Positions 17,844-26,257 of a stretch of 64,000 bases of DNA are shown here, piece after piece. The stretch is from CAVZCK01 sp963773735 (GTDB lineage: Bacteria; Pseudomonadota; Alphaproteobacteria; Rhizobiales; Rhodomicrobiaceae): the NCBI GenBank assembly GCA_963773735.1, contig CAVZCK010000025.1, positions 1-64,000 of the forward strand, in the 5' to 3' direction. The notes below the pieces were generated by a model, which had not been told where the DNA came from, ran no database searches, and saw nothing but the letters and a program-made list of their open reading frames with translations. The first letter of the stretch is position 1. Each line of letters opens with the position of its first letter. Made by a program: the position numbers and the translations under genes.

Positions 17844-19155
17844 ATGCCGGACCGTGCTTCCATAGATGCCGCGGCGGCGAAATCGATAATCCGGACGGCC
17901 ATGCTTCAGACACAGGCTCCACAAACGTCTACCAGCGGCCAGGACCAGCCCTTCGCCGAATTCGTTGCCCTGATCGCGGCGATGATGGCGCTCACAGCGC
18001 TGTCGGTCGACATCATGCTGCCGGCGCTCAATCAAATCGGCGGCGATCTTGGCCTCGCCGCCGACAATGACCGCCAGCTTGTCATTATCATCTATCTGGC
18101 CGGATTTGCGGCCGGGTCAGATCGTGTTTGGGCCGCTGTCGGACCGCTTCGGCCGCAAAAGGCCGCTTTACGTCGGCCTGGCGATCTATGCGGCGGCATC
18201 GGTTGCGGCAATCTTGACCGACTCTGCCACGGCTTTGTTCATGGCCCGGGCGGTTCAGGGCTTCGGCGCGGCGGCGCCGCGGATCATCGCCATTGCCATC
18301 GTGCGCGACCGTTTTGCCGGACGCGGCATGGCCCGCGTGATGTCCTTCGTGATGATGGTTTTTGTCATCATGCCGATCCTGGCGCCGACCCTGGGCCAGG
18401 GCGTGATGCAGGTCGGGCCCTGGCGGGCGATTTTCGCCATTCTACTGTTCGTCGCCCTCCTCATCCTTGCCTGGGCCGCGCTGAGGCTCATGGAAACGCA
18501 TCCGGCGGAAAGGCGGCTGCTGATTTCGCCGCGAAGACTGCTCGGCGCGATGATGACCGTATTTACCACGCGCCAGACCGTCGGCTATGCGATCGGCTTC
18601 GGCTTTTTCTTCGGCGTGCTGATGAGTTACATCGCCAGCGCCGAACAGGTCTTCGTCGACGTTTACGGCCTCGGCACGAGCTTCCCGCTGGTCTTCGGCG
18701 CGATCGGTTCGGTGATGGTGCTCGCGTCCGTGACCAACGCCCGGCTCGTTGGGCGGCTCGGCATGCGGCGCGTCTCGCACACCGCGCTTCTGGCGTTCCT
18801 CTGCGTCTGCGGGGTGATGGCGCTCGCCGGCTATCCGGACAAGCCGCCTCTCATCTGGTTCTGTCTCTTTATTGCCTGCACCTTTTTCTGCTTTGGCCTG
18901 ATCGGGCCGAATTTTAACGCCCTGGCGATGGAGCCGGTCGGCCATATCGCCGGCATGGCCTCGTCCTTCGTCGGCTTTTATACCACCGGGGCCGGCGCGC
19001 TCTTCGGCTTTCTTGTCGGGCAGTTGTTCGACGGGACCGTGCGGCCTTTGACGATCGGCTTCACGGTCCTGGGGTTGGGAGCGCTCCTTGCGGTGTTGAT
19101 CACCGAACGCGGCAGGCTGGCCCGGCCGCAGCACCTGCCGGTCCCAGGCGAGTAA
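17844..19155 (+). pseudogene. Bcr/CflA-type drug-efflux MFS transporter, one frameshift
   Basis: The protein opens with ALSVDIMLPALNQIGGDLGL, the first span of Bcr/CflA transporters (14-span-like DHA1 group). The frame breaks at 18113-18117: changing GGCCGGGTCAG to GGCCGGTCAG gives FAAGQIVFGPLSDRFGRKRP, the classical motif A, and the frame then runs to 19155. The joined length is about 436 residues (about 417 from an alternative ATG at 17901). Such pumps expel bicyclomycin, chloramphenicol or sulfonamide-like compounds with proton exchange. A palindrome lies just upstream. The single extra G is most simply a base-call error. Confidence 0.85.
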
Positions 19156-19421
19156 CGCCGCTCGCGCTCCGGAGTTGACGCTTCGGGGAATTCCCGTGTA
19201 GAGCTATCCACAATTCTGACGTGCCCAGCTTTTGCGTGAATCTTGCACATGGCGGTGGGCGGCACGCCCAGGTCCGGGAGGCAAGGCGCACACCATCCGC
19301 CAGCGAGGATTCGCCCGCGGATGCCGTTTGTGCTTGGAAACAGGGAATTGGCCATTGCTTCGCGGCGCCGCGCTCCTCACTTTGAGAGCAGCAAAATGCG
19401 TCAACCTAGGCTGACAGTGCA

Positions 19422-20954
19422 ATGTTTGAGACATTATCCGATCGCCTTTCCGGCATTTTCGACAAGCTCACCGGGCGCGGCGCGCTCTCCGAGACCGATG
19501 TCGCCGAGGCCATGCGTGAGGTGCGACGCGCGCTGATCGAGGCCGATGTGGCGCTCGAAGTGGTGCGCTCCTTCACCGACCGGGTGCGCGCCAAGGCGGT
19601 GGGGCGCGAGGTGGTGAAGTCGGTCACCCCCGGCCAGATGGTCGTCAAGATCGTCCATGACGAGCTGGTTGAAACGCTGGGCAGGGAAGCTGAGCCGCTC
19701 GATTTGAACGCTCCATCGCCCTTCGCGATCATGATGGTTGGCCTGCAAGGCTCCGGCAAGACGACGACCACGGCCAAGATTGCCAAACGCCTCACGGACC
19801 GCGAGAAGAAGCGCGTGCTGATGGCCTCGCTCGACACCCGCCGCCCCGCCGCGCAGGAGCAGCTCAAAGTGCTGGGCGAGCAGACCGGTATCGACACGCT
19901 GCCGATCGTCGCTGGCCAGACGCCGCAGCAGATCGCCCGCCGCGCCATGGAGGCCGGGCGCCTCGGCGGCTATGACGTGGTCATGCTCGACACGGCCGGG
20001 CGCCTCCATATCGACGAAGCGCTGATGGCCGAGACCGAGGAGATCCGCGACACGGCGCGTCCGCATGAGACGTTGCTGGTCGCCGATGCGCTCACCGGCC
20101 AGGATGCCGTGAACCTTGCGCGAACCTTCGATGAACGAATTGGTGTTTCCGGTATTGTTCTCACCCGCATCGATGGCGACGGGCGCGGCGGCGCGGCGCT
20201 CTCCATGCGCGCGGTCACGGGTAAGCCGATCAAGCTGCTCGGCACCGGCGAGAAGATCGATGCGCTGGAGGAATTTTATCCCGAGCGCGTCGCCGGCCGC
20301 ATTCTCGGCATGGGCGACGTGGTCAGCCTGGTCGAAAAGGCGGCGGCGAGCATCGACGCCGAGCAGGCGCAGAAAGTCGCCCGCAAGCTGCAGAAGGGCG
20401 AGTTCGATCTGGCGGATCTGGCCGATCAACTCCGGCAGATGCAGAAGATCGGCGGCATGTCCTCGATCCTCGGCATGCTGCCGGGCATCGGCAAAGTAAA
20501 GAAGCAGATCGATGCCTCGGGCCTCGACGACCGCATGTTCAAGCAGCAAGTCGCGATCATTTCCTCGATGACGCCGAAAGAGCGGCGCAGCCCGAAGCTC
20601 TTGCAGGCGTCGCGCAAGAGGCGCATCGCCACCGGCTCGGGGACGAGCGTGCAAGAGGTCAACAAGCTGCTGAAGATGCACCGCACCATGGCGGACATGA
20701 TGAAGCATGTCGCCAAGGGCAAGGGTGGGCTGGCCAAGATGTTCGGCATGGGCGGCGTCATGCCGGAGGTGACGCCGGAGATGGTCGAGGCGGCGAAGCC
20801 GGGGAAGCTGCCCGCTGGGATGCAGATGCCGCCCGGAATGGGCGGGCTGCCCGGAGGAATGCCGGGAGGCTTTCCGGGGCTGCCGCGCGGACTGCCAAAG
20901 GGGTTCCCGGGCGGGATGGGCAGCTTGCCCGGGCTGCCGGGGAAGAAGAAGTGA
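19422..20954 (+). CDS. ffh: Signal recognition particle protein Ffh (SRP54)
   Basis: The 510-residue GTPase binds SRP RNA and signal sequences and directs membrane proteins to the translocon. N domain is residues 1-95; the G domain has GLQGSGKTTTTAK at 107, DTRRPAAQEQL, DTAGRLHIDE and an in-line TRIDGDGRGGAALS. The M domain runs from about 325 with GMLPGIGKVKKQ and SGTSVQEVNKLLK, ending in a methionine-, glycine- and proline-rich tail longer than in E. coli. It heads the ffh-rpsP-rimM-trmD-rplS group. A palindromic repeat begins directly at its stop codon. Confidence 0.97.
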   Translation: MFETLSDRLSGIFDKLTGRGALSETDVAEAMREVRRALIEADVALEVVRSFTDRVRAKAVGREVVKSVTPGQMVVKIVHDELVETLGREAEPLDLNAPSPFAIMMVGLQGSGKTTTTAKIAKRLTDREKKRVLMASLDTRRPAAQEQLKVLGEQTGIDTLPIVAGQTPQQIARRAMEAGRLGGYDVVMLDTAGRLHIDEALMAETEEIRDTARPHETLLVADALTGQDAVNLARTFDERIGVSGIVLTRIDGDGRGGAALSMRAVTGKPIKLLGTGEKIDALEEFYPERVAGRILGMGDVVSLVEKAAASIDAEQAQKVARKLQKGEFDLADLADQLRQMQKIGGMSSILGMLPGIGKVKKQIDASGLDDRMFKQQVAIISSMTPKERRSPKLLQASRKRRIATGSGTSVQEVNKLLKMHRTMADMMKHVAKGKGGLAKMFGMGGVMPEVTPEMVEAAKPGKLPAGMQMPPGMGGLPGGMPGGFPGLPRGLPKGFPGGMGSLPGLPGKKK

Positions 20955-20997
20955 CGACAGCTTGTCTGTCGTCATCCCCGCGAAAGCGGGGATCCAG
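20953..20997. repeat. Double hairpin with CCCCGCGAAAGCGGGG palindrome, left border
   Basis: Two adjacent inverted repeats overlap the ffh stop: GACGACAG/CTGTCGTC, then a palindrome with core CCCCGCGAAAGCGGGG. The latter is the repeat type whose translation gives the often-seen WIPAFAGMT peptide. A near-identical copy in the opposite orientation lies at 21329-21356, on the other side of a GIY-YIG gene. It may also act as a transcription attenuator in the operon. Confidence 0.85.
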
Positions 20998-21026
20998 TAA
21001 ACGCGGCGCACAAAGTAGCGGCAGAC

Positions 21027-21323
21027 ATGGCGGTATCTGCGTACGTTTATATTCTCGCGAACCGCCTTGGAGGCACGCTTTATACAGGTATGACGAATAG
21101 CTTGATTGCTCGGGTTTATCAGCACAAGGCGGGAACAGCGGACGGATTTACAAAGAAATACAAAGTCGATCGTCTCGTCTATTACGAGGAGTTTGGCAGT
21201 ATCGAAGATGCAATCCGTCGCGAGAAGCAACTGACGAAATGGAATCGCGATTGGAAAATTCGGTTAATTGAAGAGAAGAATCCGAATTGGGTCGACCTCT
21301 ATCCGACAATTGCGAGTCAGTGA
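21027..21323 (+). CDS. GIY-YIG nuclease domain protein (YhbQ/URI-like)
   Basis: The 98-residue single-domain protein has VYILANRLGGTLYTGMT, the GIY-YIG motif in the usual YVYIL...LYTG form. It is followed by the helix with Arg (LIARVYQHK), and Glu and Lys positions in EDAIRREKQLTKW. Such stand-alone domains cleave DNA or remain uncharacterised. It lies between ffh and rpsP, a place where related genomes normally have no gene. It is bracketed by inverted copies of the same palindrome, 30 bases before its start and 6 bases after its stop, with base composition less GC-rich than its neighbours. This looks like a small inserted cassette. Confidence 0.9.
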   Translation: MAVSAYVYILANRLGGTLYTGMTNSLIARVYQHKAGTADGFTKKYKVDRLVYYEEFGSIEDAIRREKQLTKWNRDWKIRLIEEKNPNWVDLYPTIASQ

Positions 21324-21328
21324 ATACT

Positions 21329-21356
21329 TGATCCCCGCCTTCGCGGGGATGACGAC
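21329..21356. repeat. Palindromic repeat, right border of the GIY-YIG cassette
   Basis: The core CCCCGCCTTCGCGGGG, read in reverse, matches the left copy at 20971-20997 except for about three bases. It lies between the GIY-YIG stop and the rpsP start. Confidence 0.85.
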
Positions 21357-21383
21357 TGTGCAAGAACAGAGACAGGAAACCAT

Positions 21384-21761
21384 ATGCCACTGAAAATCAG
21401 ACTGGCGCGGGGCGGTGCCAAGAAGCGCCCCTTCTACCGGATTGTCATCGCCGAGGCGACCGCGCCGCGCGACGGGCGGTTCATCGAGCGCGTCGGCAGC
21501 TGGAACCCGATCCTGCCGAAGGATCATGCCGACCGTGTGGTGCTCGACGAGGCGCGGGTGAAGCATTGGCTCTCCGTCGGCGCGCAGCCGACTGACCGGG
21601 TGCTGCGCTTCCTTGACGAGAAGGGTCTCGCCAAACGCCCGGCGCGGAGCAATCCGAAAAAGGCCGAGCCCGGCAAGAAGACCGTCGAGCGCGTCGAGGC
21701 GAAGCGCAAGAAGGCCGAGGAAGCCGCCAGTGGCGGGGATAGCGCGGAAGCGACGGCGTAG
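21384..21761 (+). CDS. rpsP: 30S ribosomal protein S16
   Basis: The 125-residue protein begins MPLKIRLARGGAKKRPFYRI, the S16 hallmark, and contains RVGSWNPILP and DRVLRFLDEKG. The last 45 residues are a Lys/Ala/Glu-rich tail, common in alphaproteobacterial S16. It is needed for 30S subunit assembly and belongs to the ffh-rplS group. Confidence 0.97.
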   Translation: MPLKIRLARGGAKKRPFYRIVIAEATAPRDGRFIERVGSWNPILPKDHADRVVLDEARVKHWLSVGAQPTDRVLRFLDEKGLAKRPARSNPKKAEPGKKTVERVEAKRKKAEEAASGGDSAEATA

Positions 21762-22049
21762 TCCCTTCGCGCTGCCACAATTATGCGGCCTCCAACGTTC
21801 TCCATACTTGCATCGTGCGCGGCTTATCCTTGCTCCTTTGGCGGACCTTGCGCAGCCGGATTCCCTCGCCATGGGGGAGAAGGAGTGTGAGAGGGGTCGG
21901 CCAGCGCGATTGACGTTAGGCTTATGAGTGTGCGGATCGATATAATTCCCTCACTCGGAAGGCTTGCGCGCTCCGATCCCCGTTCTAGCGGGTGGGCAGG
22001 CTCTCCCACCAGGAGAGGTGACCGCGCAGCGCTAAATTGAGGCTCGCGA

Positions 22050-22601
22050 ATGCAGAAGCGCGATGGTGAGCCGGAGGTGGCGAACACAGCGGCGGGATTC
22101 GTCCTGCTCGGCCGGATCGTGGGCGCGCATGGCATCAGGGGTGAGGCGCGGATCGCGAGCTTCACCGAGCCGCCGGAGCATATCGCCGCCTATGGCCCGC
22201 TCACCGACGGCGAAGGCCGCAGCTTCAGCATCGAGCGGCTGCGCCCGATCAAGGGCGCGGCGGTTGCGGCGCAGCTTGCCGGCATTACCGATCGCGCCGC
22301 GGCTGAAGCGCTCAAAGGCACTGAGCTGTACATTGCGCGGGAAAAGCTGCCCGAGCCGGACGAGGATGAGTGGTATTACCAGGATCTGATCGGCCTGAGG
22401 GCGCTGTCGCCGAACGGCGAGGCCATTGGCGAGGTCGTCGCGGTGCAGAATTTCGGCGCCGGCGACCTTCTGGAGATCCGCCCGCCGGGGGGCCGGCAGA
22501 CGCTCCTCGTTGCATTCACGAAGGCGGCGGTGCCGGTTGTCGATGTCAAGGGCGGCCATGTCGTCGTCAATCTCGCGGAGGATGAGGATGAGCAATCTTG
22601 A
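22050..22601 (+). CDS. rimM: Ribosome maturation factor RimM
   Basis: The 183-residue protein has the RimM N-terminal domain (LLGRIVGAHGIRGEARI) and the C-terminal PRC-barrel domain (WYYQDLIGLRALSPNGE). It helps process the 30S head region together with S19. A 288-base gap separates it from rpsP, longer than usual. Its stop overlaps the next gene by 14 bases, indicating translational coupling. Confidence 0.95.
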   Translation: MQKRDGEPEVANTAAGFVLLGRIVGAHGIRGEARIASFTEPPEHIAAYGPLTDGEGRSFSIERLRPIKGAAVAAQLAGITDRAAAEALKGTELYIAREKLPEPDEDEWYYQDLIGLRALSPNGEAIGEVVAVQNFGAGDLLEIRPPGGRQTLLVAFTKAAVPVVDVKGGHVVVNLAEDEDEQS

Positions 22602-23079
22602 GGCGGCTGGCACGGCGGCCCCAGTCTTCCGCGAGGCGCGCGAAACGGACCTGCCCGCGATCCTGGCGCTGCTGGCAGACGATCCGCTCGGCAAATATCG
22701 CGAGATGTCGGTGCCCGACGGCGCCCAAATCCCCGCCGGTTACCGAGTGGCCTTCGAAGCTATCACCGCCGATCCGCGCAATCTCATGATTGTTGCGGAG
22801 CTGGACGGCGCCGTCGCCGGCTGCCTGCAGCTCACCTTCATCCCCGGCCTGACCTATTCCGGCGGTGAGCGAGTGCTGATCGAGGCCGTCCGCATCCGCA
22901 AGGATCTGCGCGGCGCGGGGCTGGGCCGGGCGCTGATGTCTCACGTCGTCGAACTGGCACGCTCGCGCGGCGCTGTGCTCGTCCAGCTCGCGACCGACAA
23001 GCGACGCGCCGGGGCAATCGCCTTCTACCGCTCGCTCGGCTTTGCCGCGAGCCATGAGGGCATGAAGCTGCGCTTCTGA
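22588..23079 (+). CDS. GNAT-family N-acetyltransferase
   Basis: The 163-residue protein starts at the ATG at 22588, inside the end of rimM, and spans one GNAT domain. Motif A is VRIRKDLRGAGLGRALMSHV (acetyl-CoA pyrophosphate loop), followed by QLATDKRRAGAIAFYRSLGF at the C-terminus. It lies between rimM and trmD, which are normally adjacent, so it has been added to this ribosomal group; its substrate could be a protein N-terminus, an amino sugar or a drug. Function not determined. Confidence 0.88.
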   Translation: MSNLEAAGTAAPVFREARETDLPAILALLADDPLGKYREMSVPDGAQIPAGYRVAFEAITADPRNLMIVAELDGAVAGCLQLTFIPGLTYSGGERVLIEAVRIRKDLRGAGLGRALMSHVVELARSRGAVLVQLATDKRRAGAIAFYRSLGFAASHEGMKLRF

Positions 23080-23086
23080 GGCCGAT

Positions 23087-23800
23087 ATGTGGACTGCCTG
23101 TGTGCTGACGATCTTTCCGGAGATGTTCCCCGGCCCGCTTGGAGCAAGCCTTGCGGGCCAGGCACTTGCCGATAGCCGTTGGCGGCTCGATGCGATCGAC
23201 ATCCGCGACTATGCGAAGGACCGGCACCGCTCGGTCGATGACACGCCGGCGGGCGGCGGCCCCGGCATGGTCATGCGTGCCGATGTCCTTGGCGCGGCGA
23301 TCGACGGTGCGCGAGAACGTCATCCCGGCCTGCCACTGATCTATCCGTCGCCGCGCGGACGACCACTGACCCAGACGCGCATCCGCGAATTGAGCGCCGG
23401 ACCGGGCGGGATGCTGCTATGCGGGCGTTTCGAGGGCGTCGATGAGCGGGTCATCGAGGCGCGCGGCGCTGAGGAAATCTCCATCGGCGATTACGTGCTG
23501 TCCGGCGGGGAACTCGCCGCGATGGTCATGATTGACGCCGCAGTTCGCCTGTTGCCTGGCGTAATGGGCGCGCCCGGCTCCGCCGCCGACGAAAGTTTCG
23601 AAAATGGCCTCCTCGAATATCCGCATTATACGAAACCTCGGGAATGGGAAGGCCGCGCGATCCCCGGCGTCCTTCTCTCCGGCGATCACCAGAGGATCGG
23701 CCAATGGCGGCGAGAGCAGGCCGAGGCCATCACCCGCACGCGCCGTCCGGATCTTTTCAACGGTGGCGGCATGAACAAAGACGACGAGGAAAAACCATAA
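23087..23800 (+). CDS. trmD: tRNA (guanine37-N1)-methyltransferase TrmD
   Basis: A 237-residue SPOUT methyltransferase with the trefoil-knot motifs LLCGRFEGVDERVIE and SIGDYVLSGGELAAM, and AGGGPGMVMR near residue 55. It methylates G37 of tRNAs to prevent frameshifting. It begins 7 bases after the GNAT gene. The C-terminal tail after RRPDL is short. Intact and in its standard operon. Confidence 0.97.
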   Translation: MWTACVLTIFPEMFPGPLGASLAGQALADSRWRLDAIDIRDYAKDRHRSVDDTPAGGGPGMVMRADVLGAAIDGARERHPGLPLIYPSPRGRPLTQTRIRELSAGPGGMLLCGRFEGVDERVIEARGAEEISIGDYVLSGGELAAMVMIDAAVRLLPGVMGAPGSAADESFENGLLEYPHYTKPREWEGRAIPGVLLSGDHQRIGQWRREQAEAITRTRRPDLFNGGGMNKDDEEKP

Positions 23801-24031
23801 TCACCCGGGCGCAATCGACGCATGTCACGACCCGCTCGTCTCTTGAGCTAAGGGCATCGACAAGCGCGATATTATCGATTATCACATGCTCCAGTCTCCC
23901 GACATGCCGGCGCCTGCGAGCACGCTCTTGCGGTCGAAGCCGGTGCGATGCGGGCCTGATCCCGCCATCAGGATATCAAGCGCAGCGAAATCGGCACGAC
24001 CGGCAAGCTGGCCAAGCAAAGGGCAACAGCC

Positions 24032-24709
24032 ATGAACGTTATTGAGGAATTCGAGAAAAGTTACGTTGCCGAGCTGACGGCGAAGCGCGATGTGCCGGAT
24101 TTTGGTCCCGGCGATACGGTGCGGGTCAATGTGAAGGTGGTCGAAGGCACGCGCGAGCGCGTGCAAGCCTATGAAGGGGTCTGTATCGGACGTTCCGGAC
24201 GCGGTCTCAATGAGAGCTTCACCGTCCGCAAGATTTCCTATGGCGAGGGCGTCGAGCGCGTCTTTCCGGTGCATTCGCCGCTGATCGATTCCATCGACAT
24301 CGTGCGCCGCGGCAAGGTCCGCCGCGCCAAGCTCTATTATCTGCGCGGTCTGCGCGGCAAGGCGGCCCGAATCCCTGAGCGCACCGACGCGCGCGCCAAG
24401 GCTCAGGCGGCCAAGGAAAAGGCGAGAACCTTCAAATTCAAGAAGCCGAAAGGGGAGGCCGACGACATCAAGCTGATTAAGGGCATTGAGGATGTTTACG
24501 GCAAAAAGCTCAATGATCTCGGCATTATCACTTTCGCCCAGATCGCCAATCTTGACGACGATGAGATCGCCTTTCTCGATGACAAGCTGGATTTGCGCGG
24601 CCGCTTCGAGCGCGAGGATTGGGCCGGTCAGGCGCGGGCGCTGATGGCCGAATCGACCGTGGACGAAGTCCCGGCCGAGGAAGAGGCGGAAGAGACCGAG
24701 CAGAAATAG
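24032..24709 (+). CDS. rplS: 50S ribosomal protein L19 with a C-terminal helix-hairpin-helix extension
   Basis: Residues 1-115 are ordinary L19 (VRVNVKVVEGTRERVQAYEG, GEGVERVFPVHSP, KLYYLRGLRGKAARI). Unlike the usual 115-125 residue protein, this one has 225 residues. After a charged linker (to about 148) comes DIKLIKGIEDVYGKKLNDLG, FAQIANLDDDEIAFLDDKL and GRFEREDWAGQARAL. That is the helix-hairpin-helix module (COG3743-like) also found appended to L21 or NuoE in Hyphomicrobiales. An acidic tail ends the protein. The module may bind RNA or DNA or be structural. It precedes leuC by 9 bases. Confidence 0.93.
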   Translation: MNVIEEFEKSYVAELTAKRDVPDFGPGDTVRVNVKVVEGTRERVQAYEGVCIGRSGRGLNESFTVRKISYGEGVERVFPVHSPLIDSIDIVRRGKVRRAKLYYLRGLRGKAARIPERTDARAKAQAAKEKARTFKFKKPKGEADDIKLIKGIEDVYGKKLNDLGIITFAQIANLDDDEIAFLDDKLDLRGRFEREDWAGQARALMAESTVDEVPAEEEAEETEQK

Positions 24710-24718
24710 GGTGTGACA

Positions 24719-26123
24719 ATGGGCAAGACGCTGTACGACAAAATCTGGGACGATCATCTGGTCGATGAACAGCCGGACGGCACTTGCCTCATTTATATTG
24801 ATCGTCACCTTGTCCATGAGGTGACGAGCCCGCAGGCTTTCGAAGGCTTGCGGATGTCCGGGCGGAAGGTTCGCGCGCCGGAAAAGACGCTCGCCGTCGT
24901 CGACCACAACGTCCCGACGACCGATCGTTCCAAGGGCATCGACGATCCGGAGTTGGCTCTCCAGGTCGAGACGATGGCCAAGAATGCCGCCGATTTCGGC
25001 ATCGAATATTATAATGAAAGCGATATCCGCCAGGGCATCGTCCATGTCATCGGCCCGGAGCAGGGTTTCACCTTGCCCGGTACGACGATCGTTTGCGGCG
25101 ACAGCCACACCTCGACGCATGGCGCGTTCGGGGCGCTCGCTCACGGCATCGGCACCTCCGAGGTCGAGCATGTGCTTGCCACGCAGACTCTGATCCAGAA
25201 AAAAGCCGAAAAACATGCGCGTCACCGTTGACGGCAAACTCCCCGCAGGGCGTCACCGCAAAGGATATCATCCTGGCGATCATCGGTGAGATCGGCACCG
25301 CCGGCGGGACCGGCTATGTCATCGAATATGCCGGCGAGGCGATCCGCTCCTTGTCCATGGAAGGCCGGATGACCGTCTGCAACATGTCCATCGAGGGCGG
25401 GGCGCGCGCCGGGCTGATCGCGCCGGACGAGAAGACCTTCGACTATATCAAGGGCCGCCCGCGCACGCCGAAAAGTGCGGCTTGGGATGTGGCGATGCGC
25501 TCTTGGGAGACGCTGCATTCCGATGACGGCGCCGCTTTCGACTCGCGAGGTGAAGCTCAACGCCGCCGATCTGCCGCCGCTGGTGACCTGGGGAACGAGC
25601 CCCGAGAATGTGGTTTCGATAACCGGCGTGGTCCCCGATCCGGACGCCGTGCAGGATGAGGGCAAGCGCGCGGCCATGCAGCGGGCGCTCGATTATATGG
25701 GCCTCAAACCCGGCACCAGGATTACCGACATCGCCATCGACAAGGTGTTCCTCGGCTCGTGCACCAATGGCCGGATCGAAGATCTGCGCGCTGCCGCCAA
25801 AGTGCTCGAAGGCAAGAAGGTGAGCGATCGGCGTCGACGCGATGGTCGTGCCGGGATCGGGCCTGGTCAAGGCTCAGGCCGAAGCCGAGGGGCTCGACAA
25901 GATTTTCATCGATGCCGGCTTCGAATGGCGCGAGCCGGGCTGCTCGATGTGCCTCGGCATGAACCCGGACAAGCTGTCGCCCGGTGAGCGCTGCGCGTCG
26001 ACCTCGAACCGCAATTTCGAGGGGCGCCAGGGTTTCAGGGGCCGCACGCATCTGGTCTCGCCGGCCATGGCGGCGGCGGCGGCGGTTGCCGGGCATTTCG
26101 TCGACATCCGGCAGTTCCGCTGA
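24719..26123 (+). pseudogene. leuC: 3-isopropylmalate dehydratase large subunit, several frameshifts
   Basis: LeuC, with LeuD, converts 2-isopropylmalate to 3-isopropylmalate in leucine synthesis. The protein begins MGKTLYDKIWDDHLVDEQPD and shows VVDHNVPTTDR, CGDSHTSTHGAFG, and the 4Fe-4S ligands in GSCTNGRIEDL and GCSMCLGMNPD. The frame breaks near 25198-25215 (A-runs), 25242 (GGG for GG), about 25535-25550 and about 25828; each is fixed by a one-base change. Total length would be 468 residues, exactly the family size. Four breaks in a gene with otherwise perfect conservation argue for sequence error rather than decay. Position behind rplS is typical of the order. Confidence 0.9.
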
Positions 26124-26257
26124 GGCTCTCAACGGCTTCCGCCGATCTCGCTCCGTCGCTCTCGCCAGGCGTCTCGCTCCAGAGCCATCATGTTAAGATC
26201 GTCGGGTGATCGCGGTCGCGCATGGTTTGCGACAGTCACCCATCGATCTGAGGGCCA

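Noticed and set aside
19230..19290. Possible SRP 4.5S RNA upstream of ffh (CAGGTCCGGGAGGCAAGG)
   Set aside because: The short similarity to the conserved loop lacks the GGAA tetraloop and AGCAG parts, and no closing helix could be traced.
19434..21230. A 598-residue open frame on the minus strand across ffh
   Set aside because: It is the reverse of a well-conserved gene, its composition is Arg/His/Leu-rich, and it reads through a palindromic repeat (WIPAFAGMT peptide).
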